Below, in pieces: positions 53,809 through 62,258 of a DNA stretch of 64,000 nucleotides (positions are counted from its first letter, which is position 1; each line of letters starts with the position of its first letter). The DNA comes from Mucilaginibacter kameinonensis (GTDB lineage: Bacteria; Bacteroidota; Bacteroidia; Sphingobacteriales; Sphingobacteriaceae): the NCBI RefSeq assembly GCF_003675385.1, contig NZ_RCWZ01000004.1, positions 1,054,001 to 1,118,000 on the forward strand, in the 5' to 3' direction. The position numbers and the translations under genes were made by a program. The notes beneath the pieces were generated by a model. The model had not been told where the DNA came from. It saw only the letters and a list, made by a program, of their open reading frames with translations, and did not search any database.

Positions 53809-54485
53809 CGACTTAATTTCCGTTGTTTAAAATACTCAAAGAAACCAATATTCATGAGCAATAAGGCCATCAGGTAAAAATGATCTTCAAAAGGGATAGT
53901 GCCTACACGTTTTCCTATATTCTCGGCATTATTATATAGCACAATGGGTACCGAAGTTAATATGCCATTCACAATATAAAACGGCAGAAGCGCTACAAAG
54001 TACGCCAGGTAATACCGGTTAAGCCAATCAGCCTTAAAAACATACTGAATCAGTAAAACTAATACCGGCAACAAACCGAAAGTAACCGTGGTATAAAGCC
54101 GGTCATGATAAAATATAAGCATCATTATGCTCAGCAATATTACCATGCTGCTTATAATACTGGTGAGCCTGTATGGCATCAGCCATTTAAGGTAATGATT
54201 TAGACATGCATAAATGAATATGCAAGCAAAAGGCACCGTTAAAAAAAACAGCATTTCCTCTAAGGGCAAACCAAAAAACTTGATACCGATGATATAAGCC
54301 GGATTAAACGACCAAACGCCATGGATGGTAAAAAGCACATCCCAAAACAAAAAAAACAAACCTGTAATTGCCATGCCCGGCCAAATAAACTTCCAGCTTT
54401 TATAAAAAGCTACCCTTTTATCAAACGAAAGCACCACAGGAAAAAACACCGTGAGCAAATTGATCAATAAATAGGCGTATCTCAC
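53805..54485 (-). CDS. crtY: Lycopene cyclase, CrtYc-CrtYd fused type
   Basis: A 226-residue protein with six to seven membrane helices. The two diagnostic repeats of the heterodimer-type cyclases are both present: PLEEMLFFLTVPFACIFIY (about 76-95) and PFEDHFYLMALLLMNIGFFEYF (about 198-219), so this is the fused Yc-Yd form. It cyclises lycopene ends to beta-rings, giving gamma- and beta-carotene in the inner membrane. Four-base overlaps with both neighbours (ATGA) show tight coupling in the crtB operon. Confidence 0.9.
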   Translation of the reverse strand: MRYAYLLINLLTVFFPVVLSFDKRVAFYKSWKFIWPGMAITGLFFLFWDVLFTIHGVWSFNPAYIIGIKFFGLPLEEMLFFLTVPFACIFIYACLNHYLKWLMPYRLTSIISSMVILLSIMMLIFYHDRLYTTVTFGLLPVLVLLIQYVFKADWLNRYYLAYFVALLPFYIVNGILTSVPIVLYNNAENIGKRVGTIPFEDHFYLMALLLMNIGFFEYFKQRKLSR

Positions 54486-55027
54486 GTAAGTTCGGTTAAA
54501 TGTTTATTTAATACCTGGTTTTGTGCCGGTGTACATCTTTTGGAATGGATCAGGAATTTGATAATCGCTATGGTTAATTCCTTATCGGCCGAACCGTAGT
54601 TCTTTCTATCAAGCTGGGCTATGATATCTTCACTATCTACAGCAAGATCTTTATTAAACCCTAAAATTGAAGGCACATTATGCTCGATAGAAAAGCGCAT
54701 GAACCTGATCTCGATATTATGCGGATCGGCGGTTACGGCCAGCTTAAATACCTTTTCTGATCTGTTCAGGTATTTTACTTTCGAATATGGGTTCCAGGCA
54801 TGTTTGGCTTTCAGCGCCAGTAAAGCACCTATGAAACCATTTACGATACCACTTTTCTCTTTGATACTATTAAGGCTATTATACAATGAGTCGGTCAGTT
54901 GGCTTTTATCAATGGCGATAACCATTTGTTTGCGCAGTACTTTAAGATTAGGTTCTTCGGCCTCAACTGATTGAAAAATGAATACCAACGCCAAAATATT
55001 GACGATAAAAAAAATCTTCCTGAACAT
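54482..55027 (-). CDS. Unknown secreted protein inside the carotenoid operon
   Basis: A 181-residue protein with a signal peptide or N-terminal helix (MFRKIFFIVNILALVFIFQSVEA) and an otherwise helical, possibly TPR-like body (RSEKVFKLAVTADPHNIEIRFMRFSIEHNVPSILGF). I cannot assign a family. It sits between crtB and crtY with overlaps of one base at the crtB stop and four bases at crtY, so its product is made with the carotenoid enzymes. A structural or transport role for carotenoids is a guess from position. Confidence 0.8.
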   Translation of the reverse strand: MFRKIFFIVNILALVFIFQSVEAEEPNLKVLRKQMVIAIDKSQLTDSLYNSLNSIKEKSGIVNGFIGALLALKAKHAWNPYSKVKYLNRSEKVFKLAVTADPHNIEIRFMRFSIEHNVPSILGFNKDLAVDSEDIIAQLDRKNYGSADKELTIAIIKFLIHSKRCTPAQNQVLNKHLTELT

Positions 55028-55860
55028 TAAATAACATTTAACTTTTGCTGCAGCACAGCCTTGATATATAAACTCATTTTGCGTGCATCCGATACCCTGA
55101 TGCGTTTTTGTAGTATGACGTTGGCAGGTGTATAACTTATTTTTTTAAACAACTGCAGGTAGTAAATATAAGCAATGTAAACCCCAAGCCGCGTACCAAC
55201 CGGTAGACGTTTTATCCCTTCAAAAGCCTCATCAAAGTTGTGCTTAATTTCGGCTTCAATGGTAAGTTTATCTTGCTCGGTAAAATTATTAAAATCAATC
55301 CCCGGAAAATAGGTACGGCCGCGTTCGGTATAATCGGCCTTAACATCACGCAAAAAATTAACCTTCTGGAACGCTGCCCCCAGGCTTCGGGCTTTAGGAA
55401 TTAATGACTGATATAAAGCATCATCGCTTGTAAATACCCTCAGGCACATCAAACCAATAACCTCCGCCGAGCCGTAGATATAAGTCTGATAACTTTCTTT
55501 ATCATAGGCCTTATTATCCAGGTCCATCGCCATCGATCGCAGAAAAGCCCTGATCAATTCATGATCAATATGATACTGATTAACAATTTGCTGAAAGGAA
55601 TGAATAACCGGGTTGGTACTGATCCCCTCTTTGATAGCCCGAAATGTTTCGTCGCTGAACCTGTTTATCAGTTGCTGCTGATCGTAATCATGAAAGGTAT
55701 CCACAATTTCATCGGCATAACGTACAAAACCATAAATGGCATAGATGGGATACCGGAAACTTTTATCGAAAGTTTTAATGCCGAGACTAAATGAAGTGCT
55801 GTACTTTTTAGTTATCAGTTTACTGCATTCAAAACAGGCTTCATCGTACAGGTTCATCAT
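55027..55860 (-). CDS. crtB: Phytoene synthase
   Basis: Condenses two geranylgeranyl diphosphates to phytoene. A squalene/phytoene synthase fold of about 277 residues, with the first aspartate-rich motif YADEIVDTF (DEIVD) and the second QKVNFLRDVKADYTERGRTYFPG (DVKAD). SFSLGIKTF at the start is also typical. The open frame begins with TTG at 55884, but MMNLYDEACFECSKL at 55860 aligns with usual N-termini; a -7-like TACTTTTG at 55889-55882 would overlap the longer start. Only about 100 bases separate it from the divergent crtI. Confidence 0.93.
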   Translation of the reverse strand: MMNLYDEACFECSKLITKKYSTSFSLGIKTFDKSFRYPIYAIYGFVRYADEIVDTFHDYDQQQLINRFSDETFRAIKEGISTNPVIHSFQQIVNQYHIDHELIRAFLRSMAMDLDNKAYDKESYQTYIYGSAEVIGLMCLRVFTSDDALYQSLIPKARSLGAAFQKVNFLRDVKADYTERGRTYFPGIDFNNFTEQDKLTIEAEIKHNFDEAFEGIKRLPVGTRLGVYIAYIYYLQLFKKISYTPANVILQKRIRVSDARKMSLYIKAVLQQKLNVI

Positions 55861-55958
55861 TGGCCTTCGCGTGGTCATTTTCAAAAGTACAAATTCAAAG
55901 CCGTATTGTTTTTTAATGGGCCTAAAACAATTTGCTTACCTTGGGCTTCACATTAAAC

Positions 55959-57440
55959 ATGAGCAGCAGCAAGCATATTATTGTTATTGGATCGGGCTTT
56001 GCAGGGTTATCAGCAGCCTGTGTTTTAGCTAAAGAAGGTTATAAGGTTACCATATTGGAAAAGAATGATCAGCCCGGCGGTCGTGCCCGGGTTTGGGGAC
56101 AGAACGGCTTTAGGTTTGATATGGGGCCAAGCTGGTACTGGATGCCCGATGTGTTTGAAAACTTCTTCGCGCTGTTTGGTAAAAAAACTACCGACTATTA
56201 TCAGCTCAAAAGACTTGATCCCGGCTATCGCGTTTATTACGGTCAAAATGAGATACTTGATGTACCGGCATCCATGACCGAGCTTGAAGCTTTATTTGAA
56301 CAAATAGAGCCTGGCAGCAGCACCGCTTTACGCCAATTTTTGAACCAGGCAAAGTATAAATATAAAGTAGGCATGGGCGAATATGTTTTCCGCCCCTCCC
56401 ACTCTATTACCGAATTTATCGACTTTAACCTCATCAAAAAAAGCTTCAGCATTCAGTTGTTGACCAGCATGAGCAGTCATGTGCGCAAGTATTTTAAAAA
56501 TCCCAAACTGGTTAAGCTTCTGGAGTTCCCGGTGTTGTTTTTAGGTGCTACCCCGCAAAACACACCTGCCATGTACAGCATGATGAATTATGCCGACCTG
56601 TCGCTTGGAACATGGTACCCCATGGGTGGTATGAACGAAATAGTAAAAGCGATGGTAAGCCTGGCTACCGAACTTGGTGTTGAAATTGAACTAAACACAG
56701 AGGTTACAAAGATCAACGTAAAAGATAAACGGGTTGACACCATACAAACCAACAAAGGCGTATTTAACGCCGATATGGTAATTGCCGGAGCCGATTATGA
56801 GCATGTTGACCAGCATCTGCTTGATGACCCCCATCGCAATTACACGCCTAAATACTGGAACAGCCGAACTATGTCGCCTTCCAGCCTGCTTTTTTATATC
56901 GGCACCAATAAAAAAGTACCCGGCATACAGCATCATAATTTATTTTTTGATGAAGATTTTGAACTGCATGCTAAAGAAATTTACACGTCACCGCAATGGC
57001 CAACTAACCCATTGTTCTACGTATGCTGCAGTTCAAAAACAGATAACACAGTAGCTCCCGAAGGCGGCGAAAACCTATTTTTCCTGATGCCTATTGCTCC
57101 GGGATTAAATGACGACGAAAGCACGCGCGCAAAATACTTTAACCTGATGATGGACAGGTTTGCCCATATTCTCGGGCAGGACATCCGCAGCTCAATAGTA
57201 GTGAAACGGAGTTACGCGCTTAATGATTTTAAGAGCGATTATCACTCATTTAAGGGCAACGCTTACGGTTTGGCCAATACACTTGCGCAAACGGCTTTTT
57301 TTAAACCAGCCATGCGGGCAAAACACATTAACAATTTACTATATACCGGGCAACTTACGGTACCGGGTCCGGGCGTGCCGCCGGCGATTATTTCGGGGCA
57401 GGTAGTGGCTGGGGAAGCAATGAAAATATTAGTGGATTAG
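55959..57440 (+). CDS. crtI: Phytoene desaturase
   Basis: An FAD-dependent CrtI-type desaturase of 493 residues converting phytoene to lycopene in the membrane. The N-terminus has the dinucleotide fold GSGFAGLSAACVLAKEGYKV and the GGRARV motif. MGPSWYWMPDVF follows, and the C-terminal PGPGVPPAIISGQVVAGEA is the CrtI bacterial-type signature. I use the ATG at 55959 (MSSSKHIIVIGSG) rather than the upstream TTG at 55932. It is the only plus-strand gene of the cluster and ends before a palindromic repeat and terminator. Confidence 0.95.
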   Translation: MSSSKHIIVIGSGFAGLSAACVLAKEGYKVTILEKNDQPGGRARVWGQNGFRFDMGPSWYWMPDVFENFFALFGKKTTDYYQLKRLDPGYRVYYGQNEILDVPASMTELEALFEQIEPGSSTALRQFLNQAKYKYKVGMGEYVFRPSHSITEFIDFNLIKKSFSIQLLTSMSSHVRKYFKNPKLVKLLEFPVLFLGATPQNTPAMYSMMNYADLSLGTWYPMGGMNEIVKAMVSLATELGVEIELNTEVTKINVKDKRVDTIQTNKGVFNADMVIAGADYEHVDQHLLDDPHRNYTPKYWNSRTMSPSSLLFYIGTNKKVPGIQHHNLFFDEDFELHAKEIYTSPQWPTNPLFYVCCSSKTDNTVAPEGGENLFFLMPIAPGLNDDESTRAKYFNLMMDRFAHILGQDIRSSIVVKRSYALNDFKSDYHSFKGNAYGLANTLAQTAFFKPAMRAKHINNLLYTGQLTVPGPGVPPAIISGQVVAGEAMKILVD

Positions 57441-57468
57441 CGACTATTGTTTTAAAAAGCATAAAACC

Positions 57469-57556
57469 ATGTCATTGCGAGCGCAGCGCGGCAATCGCAC
57501 GGAAGCATGGCCGCCCTGTATAGCATGCGATTGCTTCGTGCCTCGCAATGACATTT
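57469..57556. repeat. Palindromic intergenic repeat, type 2
   Basis: An ~86-base palindrome. A perfect 13-base outer repeat ATGTCATTGCGAG (57469-57481) / CTCGCAATGACAT (57542-57554) encloses inner arms GCAATCGCA (57491-57499) / TGCGATTGC (57526-57534) and CACGGAAGCA / TGCTTCGTG. It can fold into one long hairpin on either strand. Confidence 0.85.
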
Positions 57557-57582
57557 TTTTATACCACTCCTCTTTACAAACA

Positions 57583-57608
57583 AAAACCCGCCTCATTGGG
57601 CGGGTTTT
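57583..57608. terminator. Bidirectional terminator between crtI and the ECF sigma gene
   Basis: AAAACCCGCC (57583-57592) / GGCGGGTTTT (57599-57608), 10-base perfect stem with A/T tracts on both sides. Confidence 0.88.
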
Positions 57609-57638
57609 CTATAATATATGATGGAGTTTAATTGAATA

Positions 57639-58175
57639 TTAATTCTCTGCGTAAACGGGTTTGGCGATTCCGTTATCATATGCTTTAAGATTTTTCTTAA
57701 GCAGTTTACGTGCTACGTGAATACGGGTTTTTACTGTGCCGATAGGAATATCCAGGTGATCGGCAATTTCATGGTATTTATGGCCTTCAAAATACATGGT
57801 GAAGGGTACATAATAATCTTCAGGCAGCCTGTCTAAAGCTTTTTTAATATCATCCATTACAAATTTGGCTTCGCCCTGGTTTTTGGTTGAACTAAATACC
57901 AGGTTAGGTGATGAAATTTCATCACTTTTAGTAACGAAGGTGCTCATTTTAACAAAACGGCGATAGTTGTTGATGAACGTATTTTTCATGATGGTATATA
58001 ACCATCCTTTTAAATTGGTGCCTTCCTTAAACTTGTTGTAATAAGTTATGGCCTTCAACATTGTATCCTGGACAAGGTCGTTAGCATCGTCTGCGTCGTG
58101 CGTGAAGTGTAAAGCGTATGATCTTAAAGAAGTCGCCTGACGTAGTACAAGGGTGTTAAACTCAATCTTTGTCAT
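57639..58175 (-). CDS. ECF-type RNA polymerase sigma factor (near carotenoid genes)
   Basis: A ~178-residue sigma-70 family protein with region 2 (SYALHFTHDADDANDLVQDTMLKAI) and region 4 (LPEDYYVPFTMYFEGHKYHEIADHLDIPIGTVKTRIHVARKLLKK). The ATG at 58175 starts MTKIEFNTLV; the frame above it reaches only a TTG at 58199. No anti-sigma gene is visible beside it. Similar sigma genes often lie next to crtI in Bacteroidota, so control of carotenoid genes is plausible, but it may serve another stress regulon. Confidence 0.9.
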   Translation of the reverse strand: MTKIEFNTLVLRQATSLRSYALHFTHDADDANDLVQDTMLKAITYYNKFKEGTNLKGWLYTIMKNTFINNYRRFVKMSTFVTKSDEISSPNLVFSSTKNQGEAKFVMDDIKKALDRLPEDYYVPFTMYFEGHKYHEIADHLDIPIGTVKTRIHVARKLLKKNLKAYDNGIAKPVYAEN

Positions 58176-58438
58176 TTTGTTAAAGTTTTGTGTTAACAAT
58201 TAGACAAGCATGATGCCACTAACCCAAAATGTGTGGTAAAAACTCTACATTTTAATTTCAGCACCTATTAGCTATCAATGTGTACATCTAACACATTAAT
58301 AACAATTACATCACTGAAAAACAGGCACTTAAATGATAATACAAGTAAAAACAAGCTTATTAAGACAATTATTTGTAACAGGAATGTTATTTAGAACAAA
58401 TTTTATTTAAAACAAGAATTCACTTTAAATAAACTTAT

Positions 58439-59458
58439 TTAACTAATAATATTAACCTCACGTTGTAGTGTAACGCCAAATTTAGTGTACACACTGTCTA
58501 TGATTTGCGACGAAAAACTATACACTTCCTGCCCTGTGGCCCCTCCGTGGTTCACTAAAACAAGCGCCTGGTTCTTCCATGTTCCTGTGTGGCCAACTGT
58601 TTTTCCCTTCCATCCGCACTGCTCAATGAGCCATCCGGCAGCCAGTTTTACACCTCCATCTGCAGCAGGATAGTTCACCACATCTGGAAATTTGGCCTGA
58701 ACCGAGGCAAATTCTTCGGCGCTGATCACCGGATTTTTAAAGAAACTTCCGGCATTACCTATGGTTGATGGATCGGGCAGCTTAGATACCCGGATGTGTG
58801 CCACCACCTGCGATACATCTTTTATAGTAGGGTTTGAGATCCCCCTATTTTGCAGCTCCTGTTCAATGGCGCCATACCGGGTGTTGATGCTGGGCACAAG
58901 TGAAAGATGAAATTTTACAGATACTATAATATATAGCCCTTTCAGCTCGGCTTTAAAAACGCTTTCACGGTAACCGAACTTGCAATCCTCTTTACTAAAC
59001 TCCCTGAAAGTACCAGTGGCTATTTCAAAAGCGCGACAGCTATGAAACACATCTTTAAGCTCTACTCCATAAGCACCTATATTTTGTATAGGCGACGCCC
59101 CTACCGAACCGGGGATCAGGCTCAGGTTCTCGACCCCGGCATAATCATGGGAAACGCAGTAGTTCACGAGGTCGTTCCATACTTCGCCACCGCCGGCTTC
59201 AACATAAACATCGTTATGACTAATGCGATGCTCAATACCGCGGATATTCATCCGTACAACCAATCCGTCAAAATCATTAACCATAAGCATGTTACTGCCG
59301 CCACCAAGCACCAGCAATTGTGTTTGCTGCCATTGCGGGTCGGCAAACAGTTCTGCTAATTCGGTTTCGTGGGCTATTTCTACAAAATAACGGGCGCGGG
59401 TATCAATACCAAAGGTGTTAAAGTTTTTGAGGGATACGTTTTCCTGTATTTGCAGCAT
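58439..59458 (-). CDS. murB: UDP-N-acetylmuramate dehydrogenase
   Basis: Reduces UDP-GlcNAc-enolpyruvate to UDP-MurNAc with NADPH and FAD in peptidoglycan synthesis (cytoplasm). The 339-residue sequence is type I (E. coli-like): NFNTFGIDTRA, FAD-binding LVLGGGSNMLMV, LSLIPGSVGASPIQNIGAYG, the FGYRESVFK segment, and the catalytic GNAGSFFKNP with its serine. I use the ATG at 59458 (MLQIQENVSLKNF); the 23 extra codons up to 59527 come from a repetitive TTTCGGATTTCGG-like stretch and are not family-like. Confidence 0.96.
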   Translation of the reverse strand: MLQIQENVSLKNFNTFGIDTRARYFVEIAHETELAELFADPQWQQTQLLVLGGGSNMLMVNDFDGLVVRMNIRGIEHRISHNDVYVEAGGGEVWNDLVNYCVSHDYAGVENLSLIPGSVGASPIQNIGAYGVELKDVFHSCRAFEIATGTFREFSKEDCKFGYRESVFKAELKGLYIIVSVKFHLSLVPSINTRYGAIEQELQNRGISNPTIKDVSQVVAHIRVSKLPDPSTIGNAGSFFKNPVISAEEFASVQAKFPDVVNYPAADGGVKLAAGWLIEQCGWKGKTVGHTGTWKNQALVLVNHGGATGQEVYSFSSQIIDSVYTKFGVTLQREVNIIS

Positions 59459-59564
59459 GGTTTCTTTATTTCGGATTTCGGAGGTTCGATTTCGGAATTT
59501 TTGATTTTCTGAATCTACCTGGCGCAAAAGTAATTAAAAGATGGTGATTGTTTGGATTTAGGAA

Positions 59565-59653
59565 TTTTGTCTGAACTCGAATTTGTAGAATTAAGGAATT
59601 AATAGAATACTGAGCAAATTCTCAAAATTCGTTTAATTCGAGTTCAGACAAAA
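59565..59653. repeat. Palindromic intergenic repeat, type 3
   Basis: Perfect 19-base inverted repeat TTTTGTCTGAACTCGAATT (59565-59583) / AATTCGAGTTCAGACAAAA (59635-59653) around a 51-base AT-rich loop with further GAATT/AATTC repeats. It occupies most of the 338-base gap between murB and the BlaI gene; the rest of that gap is the operator region. Confidence 0.88.
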
Positions 59654-59742
59654 AATAACCACTCACCTAATCAACCCAATCAACCACTCACTTCTCCCCC
59701 AACCGTTAAAATTTGTTAAATATTTTCCAAACCTCTTGCAAA

Positions 59743-59782
59743 TACGAAATTCATCGTAGATATTTGTACGAAGAAATTCGTA
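59743..59782 (+). promoter_or_regulatory. Two BlaI-type operators, TACGAA-N4-TTCGTA class
   Basis: TACGAAATTCATCGTA (59743-59758, one mismatch) and TACGAAGAAATTCGTA (59767-59782, perfect palindrome), centres 24 bases apart, ending 14 bases before the BlaI start codon. Same sequence class as 41421-41468. Confidence 0.8.
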
Positions 59783-59796
59783 ATAAAGAGAGACAG

Positions 59797-60174
59797 ATGG
59801 AAATTAAACCAACAGAAAGCGAACTTGAAATTTTACAGGTAATCTGGAAAAAGGGCCAGTGCACCGTACGTGAAGTTCACGAGGAGCTTGCTAAAAACAA
59901 GGATGCCGGTTACACCACCACCTTAAAACTCATGCAGATTATGCATGATAAAGGGATGGTTGAGCGCGACACCACTTCAAAAACACATTTATACAAAGCT
60001 TTATTCACAATGGAGCAGGCGCAAAGCAACGCTCTGGATAAAATCTTGTCTACTGTATTTAAAGGCTCTACTTCCGACTTGGTGATTCAGGCGCTTGGCC
60101 AGCACCGCGCATCAAAAGACGAGATTGACGCTATTAAAAATTTTTTGAATCAATTTGATCAGGACAAAAAATAA
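59797..60174 (+). CDS. BlaI/MecI/CopY-family transcriptional repressor
   Basis: A 125-residue winged-helix repressor: MEIKPTESELEILQVIWKKGQCTVREVHEEL, then YTTTLKLMQIMHDKGMVERDTT (recognition helix). I place the start at the ATG at 59797: the open frame extends to 59713, but those codons run through the operator palindromes. The recognition helix is nearly identical to that of the BlaI at 41017, consistent with the shared operator class. Two bases separate it from the M56 gene. Confidence 0.95.
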   Translation: MEIKPTESELEILQVIWKKGQCTVREVHEELAKNKDAGYTTTLKLMQIMHDKGMVERDTTSKTHLYKALFTMEQAQSNALDKILSTVFKGSTSDLVIQALGQHRASKDEIDAIKNFLNQFDQDKK

Positions 60175-60179
60175 ACGTG

Positions 60180-62171
60180 ATGGAAAATTTATTCTATAAT
60201 ATAAGCCAGGTGTTGGGCGTAACTATTCTGCAATCGGTATGGCAGGGTTTGTTAGTATGGTTTGCCTTAAGGTTAGTGTTTATTTGCAGGCCGCAATTAT
60301 CGGCTATTAAAAAGCACAATTGGGCCATGGGGGCCATGCTCACCATCAGCGCCTGGTTTATATACACGTTTATCCATCAGTTCAGGCTGCATGAGTGGGT
60401 TAATTATACATCCGCCAATGCGCCATCTTTATTACCACGTTTCTACCTGCCGCTGCATGAAGTAGCCGCCAGACCACAAAACAACTATTACGAATACGTT
60501 ATAAAAGGTTATCTCCCTTATATATCGGCCCTTTATTTTGTTGGTTTGGTATTTAACCTGCTCAAAGTGAGCTTAAGCTGGCAAAGGATCAGCCTGATAA
60601 AACGTACCATGGTGCCTGCCGACAGGCTACAGGAATTTGCCGATGAGCTTTGCCAAAAGCTGGGTATTACTAAAAATGTGTGGGTAAACTTTAGCCGTAT
60701 GGTTGATGCCCCCTGCATGATTGGCTTTTTAAGCCCCATTATTTTGTTGCCGATAACCCTTACTACATACTTATCGGCTACCGAGGTTGAAGCCATTTTA
60801 TTGCACGAGCTCTCGCACATTAAACGCAACGACTACCTGCTGAACCTGATGCAGCAATTTATTTCCATACTGTTATTCTTTAATCCCTTTGCCCAATTAA
60901 TTAACCGCATTATTAACCAGGAGCGTGAAAACAGCTGCGATGATCTGGTTGTGCAAACAACGCAACAACCTTTAATCTACGCGCATGCGCTTCTTAAACT
61001 GGAGCAAACCAGGCAACAGCATTTACAGCTGGCCCTGGCTGCTAACGGCAAAAAATATCATTTATTAAACAGAATTGAACGCATCATGAAAACGAAGAAA
61101 CCTATAGGCAATATCCGCCACCTGCTTGTGGCCATTGCTATAATGACTGCCGGCGTTAGCAGCATTGCCTGGCTAAACCCCACTATAAAAGATGGTAAGT
61201 TAACTGTTAAAAAAGTTGCTACCCCTGCTGCCTTACACGCCATATTTGTTGATGACACCATCCATAAGGTGAAAGCAAAAAAGGCTGTAACCTATAAAAA
61301 GAAAACACAGGCCGAAATTGTTAAAGCCAAACAACGTCACGAGGATTTTGATTACAGCGGCTTTAATGATGCCCAGCTTGAAAAATTAAGCGCCGAAGTA
61401 AGTAAACAAGGCGAGCTGATTGGCAAATACTACAGCAGCAATACTTTTAAAAAGCAACAGGAAATGCTTGAAGCAAAAAGTAAAGCATTGCAGGCCTATT
61501 ATAACTCCGATGGCATGGAGAAAATGAAGCTCGAAATGGAAAAAATGGGCCAGGATTTTCAGAAAGAATATGGCGAAACATCCGAATCAAAAAAACTTGG
61601 CGAGCAGATGGGTGAAATTGGTAACAAGATCGGTAAATATTACAGCAGCGCCGAGTTTAAAAAAATGAACGAGGGCCTGGAGAAAAAATACGGCATTCCG
61701 CACGATCATGGTTATAACGGCTATAATGACGACAGAGATCCTAACTACAAAAAATATCAGGACGAGCTGCAAAGCAAAATTCCTGCTGAAGTAAAGGAAC
61801 AAACAGAGCTACTGAAAACCCTGGGCCAGAAAATGCGCAACCGTTATGATTCGCCGGAGTTTATTTCCAAAAGGAACCGCATGCAGGCTATGGGCGATAG
61901 CCTGAGGTTGGCTTATGATAATCCTGATATTAAAAAATTACAGGAAGACATGAAAAATATTGGCAGGCAAATGCGTGGTTTCCAGGATAGCCCGGAGATC
62001 AGAGCTGCACAAGAACGCCTTAAAGAAGCCAGCAAAAAATTGCAGGAGTATATGAAAAGCCCGGCCTTTAAACAAAAAATGAAACTGTATCGCGATAAAA
62101 TGGATAAAGACTTTGATTATAAGTTTGATAATGACAAGCTGGAGGATATAAAACCCGATACAGCTGACTAA
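60180..62171 (+). CDS. M56-family metallopeptidase with 23-residue repeats in the C-terminal region
   Basis: A 663-residue protein with membrane helices near 8-38, 48-68, 110-130 and 325-340. It has the zinc motif HELSH (about 209-213, followed by IKRNDYLLN) and ERENSCDD. After the last helix a long charged region (about 395-660) is built from about seven units of 23 residues beginning [YF]-x-[SN]-[PSD]-x-[FI] and continuing as a helix. It is probably a periplasmic helical-repeat or coiled-coil sensor part. GTG (60177) or ATG (60180) can start it; I use ATG. Forms an operon with its BlaI. Confidence 0.92.
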   Translation: MENLFYNISQVLGVTILQSVWQGLLVWFALRLVFICRPQLSAIKKHNWAMGAMLTISAWFIYTFIHQFRLHEWVNYTSANAPSLLPRFYLPLHEVAARPQNNYYEYVIKGYLPYISALYFVGLVFNLLKVSLSWQRISLIKRTMVPADRLQEFADELCQKLGITKNVWVNFSRMVDAPCMIGFLSPIILLPITLTTYLSATEVEAILLHELSHIKRNDYLLNLMQQFISILLFFNPFAQLINRIINQERENSCDDLVVQTTQQPLIYAHALLKLEQTRQQHLQLALAANGKKYHLLNRIERIMKTKKPIGNIRHLLVAIAIMTAGVSSIAWLNPTIKDGKLTVKKVATPAALHAIFVDDTIHKVKAKKAVTYKKKTQAEIVKAKQRHEDFDYSGFNDAQLEKLSAEVSKQGELIGKYYSSNTFKKQQEMLEAKSKALQAYYNSDGMEKMKLEMEKMGQDFQKEYGETSESKKLGEQMGEIGNKIGKYYSSAEFKKMNEGLEKKYGIPHDHGYNGYNDDRDPNYKKYQDELQSKIPAEVKEQTELLKTLGQKMRNRYDSPEFISKRNRMQAMGDSLRLAYDNPDIKKLQEDMKNIGRQMRGFQDSPEIRAAQERLKEASKKLQEYMKSPAFKQKMKLYRDKMDKDFDYKFDNDKLEDIKPDTAD

Positions 62172-62227
62172 ATAAATTAGCAAAAAGCATTAAAAATATT
62201 TTTTAAAGAGCCTTAATTTGTAATTTA

Positions 62228-62258
62228 GTGTCCTCAATAAAATGAGGACACTTTTTTT
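62228..62258 (+). terminator. Terminator abutting the recN start codon
   Basis: Perfect 9-base stem GTGTCCTCA (62228-62236) / TGAGGACAC (62243-62251) followed by seven T (62252-62258); the recN ATG is the next base. Confidence 0.85.

Noticed and set aside
55882..55889. Promoter of crtB (TACTTTTG on the minus strand)
   Set aside because: The -7 element matches perfectly, but no TTG lies at 17-23 bases upstream, so it is mentioned with the gene only and not listed as a site.
59459..59527. N-terminal extension of MurB
   Set aside because: The extra residues come from a repetitive stretch (TTTCGGATTTCGG-like) and do not resemble MurB; the family start fits the ATG at 59458.
53374..59653. CRISPR array or insertion-sequence ends from the clustered repeats
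   Set aside because: The repeats are single palindromes of different sequence without regular spacers, and no transposase lies between them.
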